The notes under the pieces: generated by a model
Told to the model about the DNA's origin: nothing
Database searches by the model: none
Seen by the model: only the letters and a program-made list of their open reading frames with translations
Position numbers and translations under genes: made by a program
Origin: Acanthornis magna
Taxonomy: Eukaryota; Chordata; Aves; Passeriformes; Acanthizidae
NCBI GenBank assembly: GCA_036785705.1
Contig: JAWUZG010000177.1
Location: 1,736,001 to 1,800,000, forward strand
Direction: 5' to 3'
DNA: 64,000 nt
Part shown: positions 31,851 through 43,669 of the stretch, piece after piece
How positions within the stretch are numbered: the stretch's first letter is position 1
How the letters are laid out: each line of letters starts with the position of its first letter

Positions 31851-32262
31851 CCCAGTGATGGCCATCGAGTGCAACTGTTGTCCCCCTGTCTGCCAAGGTC
31901 ACCACCAAAGCCATCACCTGGTGATGGCCATCGAGTGCAACTGTTGTCCCCCTACGCCACCAAGGTCACCACTGAGGCCATCACCTGGTGATGGCCATCG
32001 AGTGCAATTGCTGTCCCCCTGTCTGCCAAGGTCACCACTGAGGCCATCACCTGCTGATGGCCATCGAGTGCAATTGCTGTCCCCCTGTCTGCCAAGGTCA
32101 CCACTGAGGCCATCACCTGCTGATGGCCATCGAGTGCAATTGCTGTCCCCCTGTCTGCCAAGGTCACCACTGAAGCCATCACCTGCTGATGGCCATCGAG
32201 TGCAATTGCTGTCCCCCTGTCTGCCAAGGTCACCACTGAGGCCATCACCTGCTGATGGCCCC
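31798..32262. repeat. 66-bp minisatellite grown from a CR1 end
   Basis: Six to seven units of 66 bp: ATGGCCATCGAGTGCAA, TTGCTGTCCCCCTGTCTGCC and AAGGTCACCACTGAGGCCATC. The first, most CR1-like unit still has ATCATCGAGTCCAACTG, while later units have GCCATCGAGTGCAA. The frames across it are repeat translations. Confidence 0.9.
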
Positions 32263-35200
32263 ACCCAAACACACAGAGCAGGGCACGGGTGGAGCCTCAG
32301 GGCCTGCACCACTCTCTTGGAGATGAAGGCTTCTCACATCATTTCCCCCAAAATCATGCTTTGCACTCAGCAAAAAGTGTGAAGAGAGGAAGAGACAAAT
32401 CAACATTGTGGTTGCTCAGTCAGCTCAGGGAACGTCAGATGCTCCCGGGATTTTAATTTACTTTAGTTTAATTTGCTTTGTTTTTTAAATTAAGTAATCA
32501 AGGGGCTTATTTGAGAGGGTCGATCCTACACAGCCACTCTCAGGAATAATCCCTCTGGTTTGTCTCCTCGTGTCTCTCAAAGGAATGAAATCACTTCTGG
32601 TTTTCCAAGCCAATTTTTGTTTGATCTCCGTGCCACAGTCGGTACCAATTCCTTACCGACAGCCCTGCTCCACACAGGAACTCAGCACGGAGCACTTTGT
32701 CTGGCACTACTCGGGGATCCCAAAGAAGAAAAAGAAAATCTGGTTCATTATTCAGGCTGGTCCCCCTCCTCATGGTTTCACTTCAAGGAAATCCCGCTCC
32801 GAGTGTTTTCCAGAAAACCTGCAACACCTCCTGCCTTTCTCCCACTCTTCCGTGAAGCCGACAAGCATCTGGAATTTAATATGCCCTTAATGGACCCAAG
32901 GCTCTGCCATAAAGAAATCGTTTGCTTTGCATTAAACAACATCACACTTCTGTTCCGGTGTTGGAAAATATACCAGTTAAAAAATTTTGTATAACTTTAG
33001 TCAAAGGATTTGTTTGTCTTTACCCCGGGAAAAGGAATTTTAAGTTTCTTTCCAGGGCATTGTTCTGCCAGGTGAGGTGTGATGAACTCAGCACAGGACA
33101 GAGTGGAGCAGCCCAAAGATACCAAAAAGATAAAAAACATCAATGGAAAATCAACGGAACATCGGTGGCCATCTCCAAACATCCACCCCAGAGCACCTCT
33201 GACACAGCTGAGACATCTCCCGGAAAGGACTGAGGAGAACATTGAAAAATGAAGATCTAATTCACATCGGCGGTGAGGGGATTCGGATCCAATGGGAACT
33301 GAACACTGAGGGTTGCTCAGCTCTGGACCAATGAACTTTGAAACAATGCATCTCTGTGGGGTTTGAATGTATAAAATTTGGGGGAAATCCTGTCAAAGCA
33401 TGTGTTTTTTGAATACTTTCCTTTGCACATCCTGGCCAGTAAATAAAGCAATGCCTGATTCTCTATCACTTCAAATATAGTGCTAGAGGGTTTTTTATTT
33501 CTCCCGATTTTGGGTGACACCAGGACTTCCCACACGACCCCGCTGAGCTCCTTCCACGCTCCCAGGAGGGTGAGGAAGACCACAGTGCCCCAATTTATCT
33601 GAAGAACTACCAACTGTTTGCAGCTGCAGCAGCTGATCCTCCTCCCTGCCGCAGCGCCATCGCAACGCCGGCATCTCGCGACGGAGGGATCAAAAACACC
33701 TTTGATGATCTGCGTCGCCGTGATGTGAAGGAGATTTTTCAGTCAACTGGGTCACACTTCATGGGTTCCATCAGATTAAAAAGCACTTCCTCTGCACTTA
33801 GAGCGCAGGAATGTGTTATTTAAAAAGCCGCTCCAAACTTCCGGCTGCGCGTCTCGATAAACTCCGATTTCCCTGCAGAGACGGCCTGGGATAATTCGTA
33901 AGTGAAAACTGATCTTAGCAAGAAAGCAATCACTGGCCATTTACTAACGAAATCAAATCCTGTCGGAGTGGAATTATGCCTTTGAAATTGTCCAGTGCTG
34001 CTGCTTCTGCTCTGGCACAAGACCCTCTGTGCGGTTTTTTAGGAGAATGGATACACCTTGGTTTATCATCAGCAGATTTCTGGTACATCACATTTCGATG
34101 GTTACAACAACCACGAAGAACCAACCTCATTTGGGAACGACAGCAACGCAAACCTAGGGATGGTATTCCGTGATTTTCACCATGGCTGAAATCACTGCTC
34201 CTCCCCAGCAGGCAATTCCAGACTCCCAATCACAGAGATGGAGCCCTTCCCATGATTTCCACATCGCACTGGCGTCACTCACTGGGTAAATATTATTCAT
34301 TAATTCGTATTTAGGGTGAATTTGATACCACTCCTGTATAAAACTGTGCCTAGAGGGAATTACCACTGCAGGTTTGATAAGCAAACAACACTATTCACCA
34401 GGATAAGCTTGATTATTATCTCAGTTATTACCACCACTCATTTAAAATGCACATTTAAGTGCCCAAAATCCTATTTTCCACAGAAAAAGTCCTCCCCTGC
34501 TCACAGGGAGAATTTTGAGGCCTATATCTCAACCTGATAAAAACCAGCGCTCTTTTCCAGTGAAGCACCTGCCCCTCTGGAGCTGTGCGAGGTTTTGGGT
34601 GGGAATGACTTTTCCAGGACTGGGGCCATGGACTCCTGTCAGGAACACAACTGATACCAGGGACACGAGAGATAAGACCCTGCAGGTCACTGCTCTGCTG
34701 TCGGGATGGAAGCGAACATCTCATTTCACATTTCACGGGGTTGGCTCAAGCACCAGGAGGAACAACAGGACCCAGCTCTCGTTCCACAGCGTCCTCCTGT
34801 GGCATAACATTAGTAAAATGATCCTTTTAATTAGGATGCGGGGAGGGGGGGGGGGAAATCCCAATGCTCCTGGTCTCAGCATGAAAAGGCCGAAAATCAA
34901 ATGGATTGTAGCAAACAAAACCAAAACTCCTCCTGTGAACGCGCTCTCTTTGTCGCAATCTCACATCAAAGAGCAAAGAAATCCCCCTGCAGGAAAAACC
35001 TCACATGTGGCAAAGTCCGGAAAAGAAACAAATAGGATTTCACACGTATTTATTAGGATAAAACCTCCCATTTGCTGCCGTTGGGTGATGTGATAGGACA
35101 CATCATGGACAATGTGATTTGCAACGGGTCCTTTTCGCAGCTTAATTTCACATATTTAGCACCAAATACCAGCAGGAAGCCACGGGGCAAACACAGGGAT

Positions 35201-36064
35201 GAGGTGGATTCTCGAGTCCTCCTCAAGACTCTCCCGAAGCTTTGGCACCAAAAAATAACATCCCAGAGGAATCAATGCTCGCCCAGGAAGACCCCGAGGA
35301 AAAAAAGGGTGGGAAGGGCAAACACCACATGCCAGCCTGTGCCAGCCGAGTGTAACCCAAACCTGGAAGTGAAACTGCAGCCCAGAACCGTAAACCGCTG
35401 GATGGAATTCTCATTTAGCATTCCCGTGCTCCCCCCGGGCCCTGCAGGTTCCACAGGAGGCTTTTGGGGTGACCCTCCCTTGCCAGCACCCACCAGTAAC
35501 ACCTGGGCCAGAACCTCCTTCTCTAAAATGTTTCTGCAGGATGTGAATAAATGCCATTCTCCGAGGTAACGCTTTGTCACCTTACCCATTCTGGCATTTT
35601 ATTTAAAGAACCACAGAGAAATCCCAGTTTTAACCTATTTTCCTCAGACCTGCAGAACCCAGGAGTCATTTGCACAGCGTGAAGCGAGTTACTCATCTTT
35701 AGTCAATTCAGCTTTTTTAATTAACAGGCAGAAGCGGTCTTTTAAGAATTCCTAACCCAATAAGCAGAGGCTGCTGTTTGCTGCTGGCTGACAGCAGGCC
35801 TGGCCCGGCGGGATTATTGCTGGAAAAGACGGAGCGCGGCCCTCGCTGGCTGCTGGAAGGTGCAAACGTTCCCAGTTTTAATCCTCTTTTATGGAGAGAG
35901 AGAGGATTAGCGGTTCTGCTGGAGAACCCCAGGAAAAGAGAACGGGAGTCACACGGAGAGGTTTCGGGAGGAGGGCGGTGATGGACACCGCGGCCTCGTC
36001 CCCACGAGGCTCCAGGTGTGAATTATCACCACGTGTCCAGCACGGACGGGCTGTGCCCAGCCTT

Positions 36065-36160
36065 AGCCACATCATGGAATACCCTCAGCTGGAAAGGATC
36101 CACGAGGATCATGGATCAGCTCCTGGCCCTGCCCAGACAACAAAAATCCTTTAACTCCTC
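36065..36160 (-). mobile_element. CR1 3'-end fragment
   Basis: Minus orientation: ATCATGGAATACCCTCAGCT, GGAAAGGATCCACGAGGATC. Confidence 0.7.
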
Positions 36161-36279
36161 ATTTCCCTTTGGAAGGAGAGGAGACTTAAATAGTGCTGCT
36201 CCCTTGCCTCCCTAGAAGGAGCTGGGGAGTTCAAAGCTCTTCTCATGGCGGCTTTGGGTTGAAAGTTGGGTTACAACAA

Positions 36280-36665
36280 CCCCACCCTGTCCATCCCTGG
36301 CAGCACCATCCAAAAGCTCCTGGAGCTCTGGGGCCGTGCCCATTCCCTGGGGAGCCTGGGCAGTGCCCAGCACCCTCTGGGGGAGAACCTTTCCTGATCT
36401 CCAACCCGATACCAGCCTGACCCTCCCGTGACACAGTTTCTCACCATTCCCTCAGATCCTGTCCCGGTCACACAGAGCACAGATCAGAGCTGCCCCTCCT
36501 GAGGAAGCTGCAGCCCCCGAGGGGTCTCCCCTCAGCCTCCTCTTCTCCAGAATTAAAACCCAAGGCTCCTCAGCTGCTCCTCCAGGCCTTTCCTCACCCC
36601 TGTGTCCCTCCTTCAGACACTTTCTAATAGCTTTGCACCTTTTTCCTATTGTGGTGCCCAAAATC
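36280..36665 (-). mobile_element. CR1 fragment
   Basis: Minus orientation internal part: GAGAACCTTTCCTGATCTCC, CACAGAGCACAGATCAGAGC, GGTCTCCCCTCAGCCTCCTC and CTAATAGCTTTGCACC. It lacks the 3' tail. Confidence 0.8.
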
Positions 36666-36909
36666 ATGATGGATCACCTTAAGGACTTGGTCCTCACATG
36701 GCATTAACTCAGTACAATCAGCACATGATACAAACAGACAATTGAGTCCTAACCACATCTAATTGTCAAACTTCCACCCAAAACGGCAGCCTGGCCACCC
36801 CTTCTTGATGTTCAAATGGTTCAAGAACGCATCTGCTTGGCTGCCCTACAGAAGATGCACTTGAAGAGGAAAGCTCCCCAGAAAAATCCACTGGGAACTA
36901 AGGAGCATA

Positions 36910-37380
36910 AGGACATGGAGCAGCTGGAGAGAGTCCAGAGGAGGTCCCGGAGCTGCTGCAGGGCTGGAGCTGCTCTGGAGCCAGGCTGGGAGAGCTGGGA
37001 ATGTTCCCTGGAGAAGGGAAGGACACAGGGAGAGCTGCGAGCCCCTGGCAGGGCCTGAAGGGCTCCAGGAGAGCTGCAGAGGGACTGGGGACAAGGGCTG
37101 CAGGGACAGCACACAGGGAATGGCTTGGCAGTGCCAGAGGGCAGGGCCAGATGGGATCTTGGGAATTGGGAATTGCTGCCGGGGAGGGTGGGGAGGGGCT
37201 GGGCTGGAATTGCCAGAGCAGCTGTGGCTGCCCCTGGATCCCTGCAGTGTCCCAGGCCAGGCTGGACAGGGCTTGGAGCAGCCTGGGACAGTGGCAGGTG
37301 TCCCTGCCATGGCACGAGATGAGCTTTAAGGTCCTCCCAATCCAAACCATTCCACAATTCCACGATGATTCTACGACCCT
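36910..37380 (+). mobile_element. CR1 copy, young
   Basis: Plus orientation: ATGGAGCAGCTGGAGAGAGT, CCAGAGGAGGTCCCGGAGCT and so on to CCAAACCATTCCACAATTCC. Positions 37039-37314 read identically to 55321-55596 over 276 bases, which points to a recent common source or to gene conversion. Confidence 0.9.
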
Positions 37381-37990
37381 GAAAAGGGAAATTGTCACCT
37401 GTGCCAACAACACACCACGCACGAGAGGAAATCCAGCGTCACACTCTCAGCTACGCATTCTGCACCACCAAAATTTGTGTTTTCTGGAGGGAAAAAAAAA
37501 GTGCATTTCCAGCCCAACTACACCAAAGAGATTTGCCTGCAAGTCTTTCAGGTCTAAAGCACCTCCACGCTGGGTTTAAATGCTGCTTCCCACATCTCCC
37601 TCTCCATCCTGAGCAGGACACGGTGCTCTCTGTGCCCCACTCCGTACCTGTCTGCCTCCCACGCGGCAGAGCGGACACTGCTGACCCACAACTGAAATGA
37701 GCCCTCCTGAATTCCAGCCCTGACCCACCTTAACTCTGTGCTCGACTGGGACTTTTCCTGCTTCGAGCATGGTATGCAAATCCTGCGGGAATTCCAAGTT
37801 TTTACAGCTCCTGCAACAACCCCGCGCTTGATACGCTGAAAATGGACCGTGAATTTTTATTTGCTGCTACATTTTGTACTTCAGATGTCTTTCACGTCTC
37901 TCCACCACCACCTCCATCTACATATGCTTCTGATTACCAGGGCTGAAGTATTCCAACCATTCCCAGGGAAATTCACCGTTCCCTTCTGGA

Positions 37991-38184
37991 GCAAGAGACC
38001 AAATTTACTGATTTACCTCCAAATCACTGGGAACGCTCATGATGCAGAATTAAAAAGCCTGAAAATAACCCAACTTTCAACCCAAAGCAAGAGACCAAAT
38101 TTACTGATTTCCCTCCAAATCACTGGGAATGCCCGTGACGCAGAATTAAAAAGCCTGAAAATAACCCAACTTTCAACCCAAAGC
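37991..38184. repeat. 96-bp tandem duplication
   Basis: Two adjacent copies of a 96-bp segment (GCAAGAGACCAAATTTACTG, ATTAAAAAGCCTGAAAATAA) that differ at only a handful of bases. Confidence 0.92.
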
Positions 38185-40849
38185 AACCACGAGAAGAGCT
38201 TTGAATTCCCCAGCTCCTTCTAGGGAGGGAAGGGAGCAGCACTATTTAAGTCCCTTCTCCTTCCAAAGGGAAATGAGGAGTTAAAGGATTTTCTTGGTGC
38301 CCAAGGAAGCGGCTGCAGAAGCAGCAGGAGGCTCTAATGGCTGACACCAAAAATAAACTTCTTCATCTACACGGCATTTCTCAGCATAAATAAAACATGG
38401 CCACTCTGGGCTGTGGTCTTGCAAGTATTTTTGACCCAGACTATGGGGAAGTTTTCCAAGCCTGGAAGTCATCCCTGTTTGATTCCTTTAATTAGATGAT
38501 TATGTAATAAACAGTGGGAGGGACTTGGTTACTTCTGGACTGCCTTCCTTGGTCACACTGGTTACAAGCAAACGTGGTCTGTAAGTGAAAATATACTTCC
38601 ACGGTTTTTTTCCTTATGGATTTGAGGTCAGGTGAATTTTATGGGGCTGGAAAAGTTGGGTTTCCCTTTGAGTCGCTGCCGGTCTGTAGGATCTGAGCAA
38701 CCCATTCATTATTTATAGGCACCACAGGCTGCACACATGCAGGTAAGATAATTCACACATCTGCCCTGCAGAGCTGAGAGTCACCAGCATCCAGCAAAAA
38801 TAATGCTCTAAACCAAGGAGACCACCAAAAGCAGCACAGTCCCCAAAAAAGGTGGGAAACAGGAAGGAAAGGAGACACTGAACTTCCAAATCCTACCGAG
38901 GTGGAACACACCTTCCATCCTAAGCTTTTGTACAGCTCCATCTCTTTTCCAGGAGGAAAAAAAACAAGCTGGAATTTCATTGACATCAAAATGTCAGCGT
39001 GCATCAGGATGAGCTGCGAGCTCCACCAAACACCGCCCGCAGCTCCCTGGGATCCATCTGGCAATGGAAGGGATTCCCTCTCGGGCTCCTTGGACTCCTT
39101 CTCAGAGTCTGGCAAGGAACTCATCCACGACAAGCCCAGAGCAGCCTCAGAGCCCTTCCCGTGAAGCTGGAACGCAGCCTGAGCTCCAGAACGGAGCAGC
39201 ACAGCCTCAGGCAGCCTCTCACAGTCCAGGTGAGAGCACAGGGACTGCTCCGGGTCAGAGCTGTGCCGTTCCCAAAAGGACAGCAGGCTCTGAGGAGTCC
39301 CAGCAAGTGCACAAACAACTCCAGCCAACCTTCCCAGCTGGCCATGGGACCAACCCCATCAGCTTCAGGGAAAAAGGAAAAGCAACAGGACCGAAACTGG
39401 GCTGGACACAAATATTGAATCCCAGTGCAATTGCTGCAGCGGATACAGAACGATTCGGAATGTCCCCAGACATTCCGGGAAGGGCCTGCATGGTGCAGGT
39501 TTAGGGTTCCTCCACCTTCGGTACAAAGCCCTGCACAAATCCAGACCTTAAAACCTTTCCCACACTCCTCCCCAGTCTTTAGGTTGGGAAGTGGTGAGAA
39601 TTTCTGGTGGAGGCTTAATTTTCAGGAGATAAAAGACACCAGAGGTGTTCAGAGTTTTACAGCTTGAAATACCTGGAAACCAGAGGGGGTTTGCCAGGAT
39701 TTATTTACCTGGTTTGGATTCAGGGGCAAACCGAGCTGATGAAGAGATTCACAGGAGCAGACACACAAATCCACTCGCTAAAAGAAGTGATGAATGGATT
39801 GGGGCAGGGGTGTGGATCCACACCGAACAGTGGGAATGTGGGAAACCATTAAACCGATATAACAGCTGGATTCCAAATCCTAAGAGGATGGATTCCTTTA
39901 AACACACACGAGCACTGCCCCAGGGACACGGGGACACTGCACCCAAGGGAACAGCAGCAGCACTGCCAGGGGGCTTTAGGTTGGGTATCAAAAAAAAGGC
40001 AGTGGGGCACTGAACATCCCCATTTTCCATCCTCCTCCTCCATTTAATACTACACAGAGTAAGTAAAAGCCCCAGAAGTTATTTTACCCCCCCCCAAAAA
40101 AGTGGTTTAAAATTATTTTATTAAATATCTCGAGCACTGGGCAATGCGTAACCCAAAATATCTGAGCTGTGTTTTTTTCCCATGGATCAACTTCAGAAGC
40201 GGCGTAAGAAAAGATAAAGTCCAAGGCTGAATTTCACAGAACTCCCTGCACTGAAAATCATCAACACAACTCCACCATTCCTACTGACAGCACAAAATGT
40301 TCTTATGCAGAGAAGTCTGGATTAAATTTCCTTGGAAAAAGGGATACAGGAGCACAGCAGAGTTCACTGTGCCCTGCTGCCTTCCTGGAAGACACTTTCC
40401 CAGATCAGAGGAGGGTAATGCATAAAAAATAGTAATTCCCAAAGCCTCCAAGAGACAGAAACTGAGTGGAAATCTCCCTCCTTTGGAAAAACAATGGAAA
40501 TATTCCCAGAAATTTATATGCACATGGCAGAAGTTGGACATGACCAAACACTAGTCCCAGTGCTCCCAGCCTGGGCTCCTGCACTCTGCTGGGGCTCCTT
40601 GGTTTCCCTTCCAAGGCTGAAATATTCCAGGCCTGAGTGTGCCAGCAGTGAAACTGCGTTTTAAGGCTGAGAAAAGGTGATTCAAGCTCCTGAGTGACAG
40701 AGATGTTGTGAAATCCCAATATGAAGAATTCCTCAGGCCGAAACACCTGTGGCCTGCAGGACATGGGAGCAGCAGACCAGGAAATCCCAGACAGGGAAAA
40801 CCCAACCATGGGCAACCTCCCTCAGGAGCAAAGCAGCCCTTGCCATGGA

Positions 40850-41040
40850 ATTACGGAATTGTTAAAGTTGGAAAAGCCCTCTGAGATCGAGTTCAACCAT
40901 CAACTCAGCACCGCCGTGCTCACCGCTGATCCGCGGCCTCGAGTGCCACATCCACAGGATGTCTGAGCAATTCCAGGGGTGGGGACTCCACCACTTCCCT
41001 GGGCACTCTCCAGAGCCTCATCCCTAAGTTTTCCTGTGCA
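40850..41040 (-). mobile_element. CR1 fragment
   Basis: Minus orientation: ATGGAATTACGGAATTGTTA, AGTTGGAAAAGCCCTCTGAG, GTGCCACATCCACAGGATGT and CTTCCCTGGGCACTCTCC. Confidence 0.85.
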
Positions 41041-41444
41041 TTTTCCTGATGGAGCCACGCAGAAGAGCAACCTCCAACCCACACCAAGGCCTCTCCCTGG
41101 TAGAGCTGGGTTTTCCGGGATGGCTTAATTTACTTCTGGAGTGGGATGTTTGTTGTCCTGGCCAAGTTACCTCCATCAGACCACACGCTTTCTGAGTGCT
41201 AAACAACTCCTAGAGCTGCACAAAACCCGCAGGGGATGAGGCTGAGGGCTCCCAGCTCGCTGTGTTTATGGCCTGTGCACACGAGGTCATGGCAAAGCCT
41301 CACAAAAACGATGTGAGGCTGCTGAAAAATAACTGGGACGCAATGGAACTCCATGAAAACCACCTCAGGTACTCCAAAAAAACCCAAACACATGCAGAAG
41401 AGTATGAGAGGATTTAACGAAACACCGCACTGTAACACTTAGTG

Positions 41445-41590
41445 GAATCATGGAACAGTTTGGGTTGGAAGGGACCTTAAATCCCATCCCATTCCCACCC
41501 CTGCCATGGACAGGGACACGTCCCACTGTCCCAGGCTGCTCCATCCCTGTCCATCCTGGCCTCGGACACTGCCAGAGATGGATGTGCAAG
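41445..41590 (-). mobile_element. CR1 fragment
   Basis: Minus orientation: GGAATCATGGAACAGTTTGG, GTTGGAAGGGACCTTAAATC, CATGGACAGGGACACGTCCC and CTCGGACACTGCCAGAGATG. Confidence 0.88.
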
Positions 41591-42539
41591 ATTAAAACCC
41601 TGAAAAAACAGTTGATACAATCCTCAGCTTTCCACAGGTAGCATCATCATCCACTTCCTCTTTCACCCTCGATGAGAGAAAAAAAAAACAACTTTGCTCC
41701 CAGTTTTACCATTAGCATGAAAATTTCAGTTAAAAAGATGAACAATTCGCTCATCTATTTCCACAATGTTTGGGCATTAAAAGTTCACCGTGAGGGAGTT
41801 AAAAAGGAGCAACTGTGATGTGGATGAAGCAGAAAATGGGGCAAGGTCTAAAGTGAGGATGGACATGAATTCACACCGGGAATCCTCTCAGGTCATGGGA
41901 AGAGGGTCTGAAACTGTGCCTGGAGAGCAGCAAGGCTTAGACACAAAACCACAACAGCCAGGCCCTGCCCAAGGTAAAAACCCCGAATTCTGGAAATAAC
42001 AGTTCAACGGATGAGAAAAAACCGATTAAAATATAAAGCAGAGTTCCCAAACTTGAAGAGAGAAAACATCTCCCCACACAGTGAAAATCATCTGTAGCTG
42101 AAGACTCAGTAACCTCAAATGTAGGAAGAGTCTTGAGCTGAATTATTTCTGTCCCTTAATTATTATTTACACGGAAAAGGTCCTGAGCACCTCAGTCACA
42201 GCCAGCTCAGTCCTCAGCCAGATGTTTTAGAGCCCTTTTTTAGGTATATTAATATATACCCAACGACACCCCTTTTTTTGGGAATATTAGTGGGGGGGAG
42301 GTGAGTGATTAACACGTTTCAACTCGCTCCCCACCTCCTGTACAAAAGGAGGAAAAATATACATGTTCAAATTGTGAGGAAAAATAAAGGGGAGGGGAAA
42401 ATAATAAAATATTTTATAATATATAAAATAAAAAGGGAAAAAGGAGGGAAGAAGGGGGGGAAAATAGGAGAATGAAGGGGAACTTCATTAATGGTCTCAA
42501 AGGCCTTTTTCAAGCTAATTGGTTCTGTGGTTCTGTGGG

Positions 42540-42890
42540 GCAAAAAAATGGGATGTGAAGGGGAAAAAAAAAAGGGGTGAAGAAAAAAAAATAAAGGGGG
42601 CATGTGGAGGAACTTCATCAAGGTTGGACAGTTATCTCTGAGGCCTTTTCCAACCTAACTGATTTGGGGGGGGGGGCAGAAGGGGGGGTGAAGGGGAAAA
42701 AAACGGGGGTGAAGGGAAAAAAAAGGAGGGGGTGAAGAGGAAAAAAATTGGGGGTGAAGGGGAAAAAAAAGGGGTGAAGGAAAAAAAGGAGGTGAAGCAA
42801 AAAAAAAAAAAAAAAACCAAAACGGGGGGGGTGAAGGGGGAAAAAAAAGGAGGGATAAAGGAGAAAAAAAAAAAGGGGTGTGAGGGCTCA
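42540..42890. repeat. Polypurine tract (G/A) at the 3' edge of the NRF1 CpG island
   Basis: Some 350 bases almost free of pyrimidines on the plus strand, built of variants of GGGGGTGAAGGGGAAAAAAA. A CR1 3' remnant (plus) at 42600-42662 interrupts it (AACTTCATCAAGGTTGGACA). In the NRF1 transcript it would read as a C/U tract shortly after the first-exon donor. Confidence 0.9.
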
Positions 42891-42939
42891 AAGAAGGAAA
42901 GAAGGGGATCCGCAAATACCAGGAACACGGGCGAAGCAA

Positions 42940-43650
42940 AAAGCCCCGCCAATGTCTGCGGCCGCGGCCCAAGTTCCCCGCCCGGCCGGGCCGGCCTCAG
43001 CCCGGGCCGGCGCCCCGGGGCCGCCCGCACCCGCCGCCCCCCGGCCCGTGCCCCCCGGCCCGCTGCCCCCGCCGCCCCAGCCGTGCCCCCCGCGCTGCCC
43101 CGGCCCCGGGGCGGCCCCGCGGGCTCGGCGCGGCCGGGCGGTCGCGGCCGCCGGGGGAGCGGGTGCGGGCGGCGGGGGCCCCGCGTTGGTGCGGCTGCGC
43201 CGGGGCTGGAGGAGATTGCGCGGTAGGACGCTCACCTCAGAGCGGCTGCGCTGCGGCGGGCCCGCGCCGCGGGGCCGCGGCGGGCGGAGGGCGGGCGGCG
43301 GGCGGGGGGCGAGCGGGGCGGCGGCGCGGGTCGCCCTCGGCCGCCGCGGTGGCGAGCGCGGGAGGCGGGGACCGGCGGCGGCGGCGGCGGCGGAGGAGGC
43401 CGGGGACAGCGAGAGGGGGGGAGCGGGACGTATGGCGTCATAGCGCCGCGCCGCCGCCATCTTGGGGAGGGCGAGGGCGGCGGGGGCGGCCATCGGCGGG
43501 AGGTCGGGCGGGGGCGCCATGTTGGGGAGGGCGCGGGGGCTGTGGGGGCAGTGGGGGCGGGCGCCATCTTGGGAAGGTCGCGGCCGTTGCCGCCTCAGGC
43601 GCCCTGAGGGCCGCGGGGCCGCGGCAAAAACCCCACCTGAGGCGGAAATC
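42940..43650. promoter_or_regulatory. CpG island promoter of NRF1
   Basis: About 700 bp of extremely GC- and CpG-rich DNA stands out sharply from AT-rich or purine-rich flanks. It carries three copies of a YY1-like CCATCTTG/CCATGTTG motif at 43453-43464, 43513-43523 and 43561-43571, and a CRE-like half site (GGCGTCA) at 43434-43440. No TATA box is evident, which fits a housekeeping gene. It also contains the first-exon donor of NRF1 at 43235. The long open frames across it on both strands come from high GC content lacking stop codons, and I do not regard them as genes. Confidence 0.85.
43236..43465 (-). other. NRF1: NRF1 non-coding first exon (5' UTR), approximate start
   Basis: Inside the CpG island a strong splice donor, CTGAG|GTGAG, reads on the minus strand with the exon ending at 43236 and the intron starting at 43235. 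No NRF1 coding sequence lies upstream of the exon that starts at 27053, so this is taken as the 5' untranslated first exon. Its upstream limit is inferred from a YY1-like motif at 43453-43464, a kind of element often found at transcription starts. Further alternative first exons in the 16-kb first intron cannot be excluded. Confidence 0.6.
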
Positions 43651-43669
43651 CAGGGAAAAGCGGTTTTAA

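Larger units (their letters stand above)
27054..43235 (-). other. NRF1: NRF1 first intron (within 5' UTR)
   Basis: About 16.2 kb between the CpG-island donor and the acceptor before the start codon. It holds CR1 fragments near 27.4-27.9, 28.3-28.6, 30.8-31.1, 31.75-31.85, 36.1-36.7, 36.9-37.4, 40.85-41.04 and 41.45-41.59 kb, a solo LTR at 29669-30110, a 66-bp minisatellite at 31.85-32.26 kb, a 96-bp duplication at 37.99-38.18 kb and a purine tract next to the promoter. The stretches 28.7-29.6, 32.3-36.0, 38.2-40.8 and 41.6-42.3 kb show no recognisable gene or repeat. Confidence 0.6.

Noticed and set aside
42732..43669. Long arginine/alanine/glycine-rich frames over the CpG island
   Set aside because: High GC content depletes stops on both strands; no conserved domain is seen, and the true function of the region is promoter and 5' UTR.
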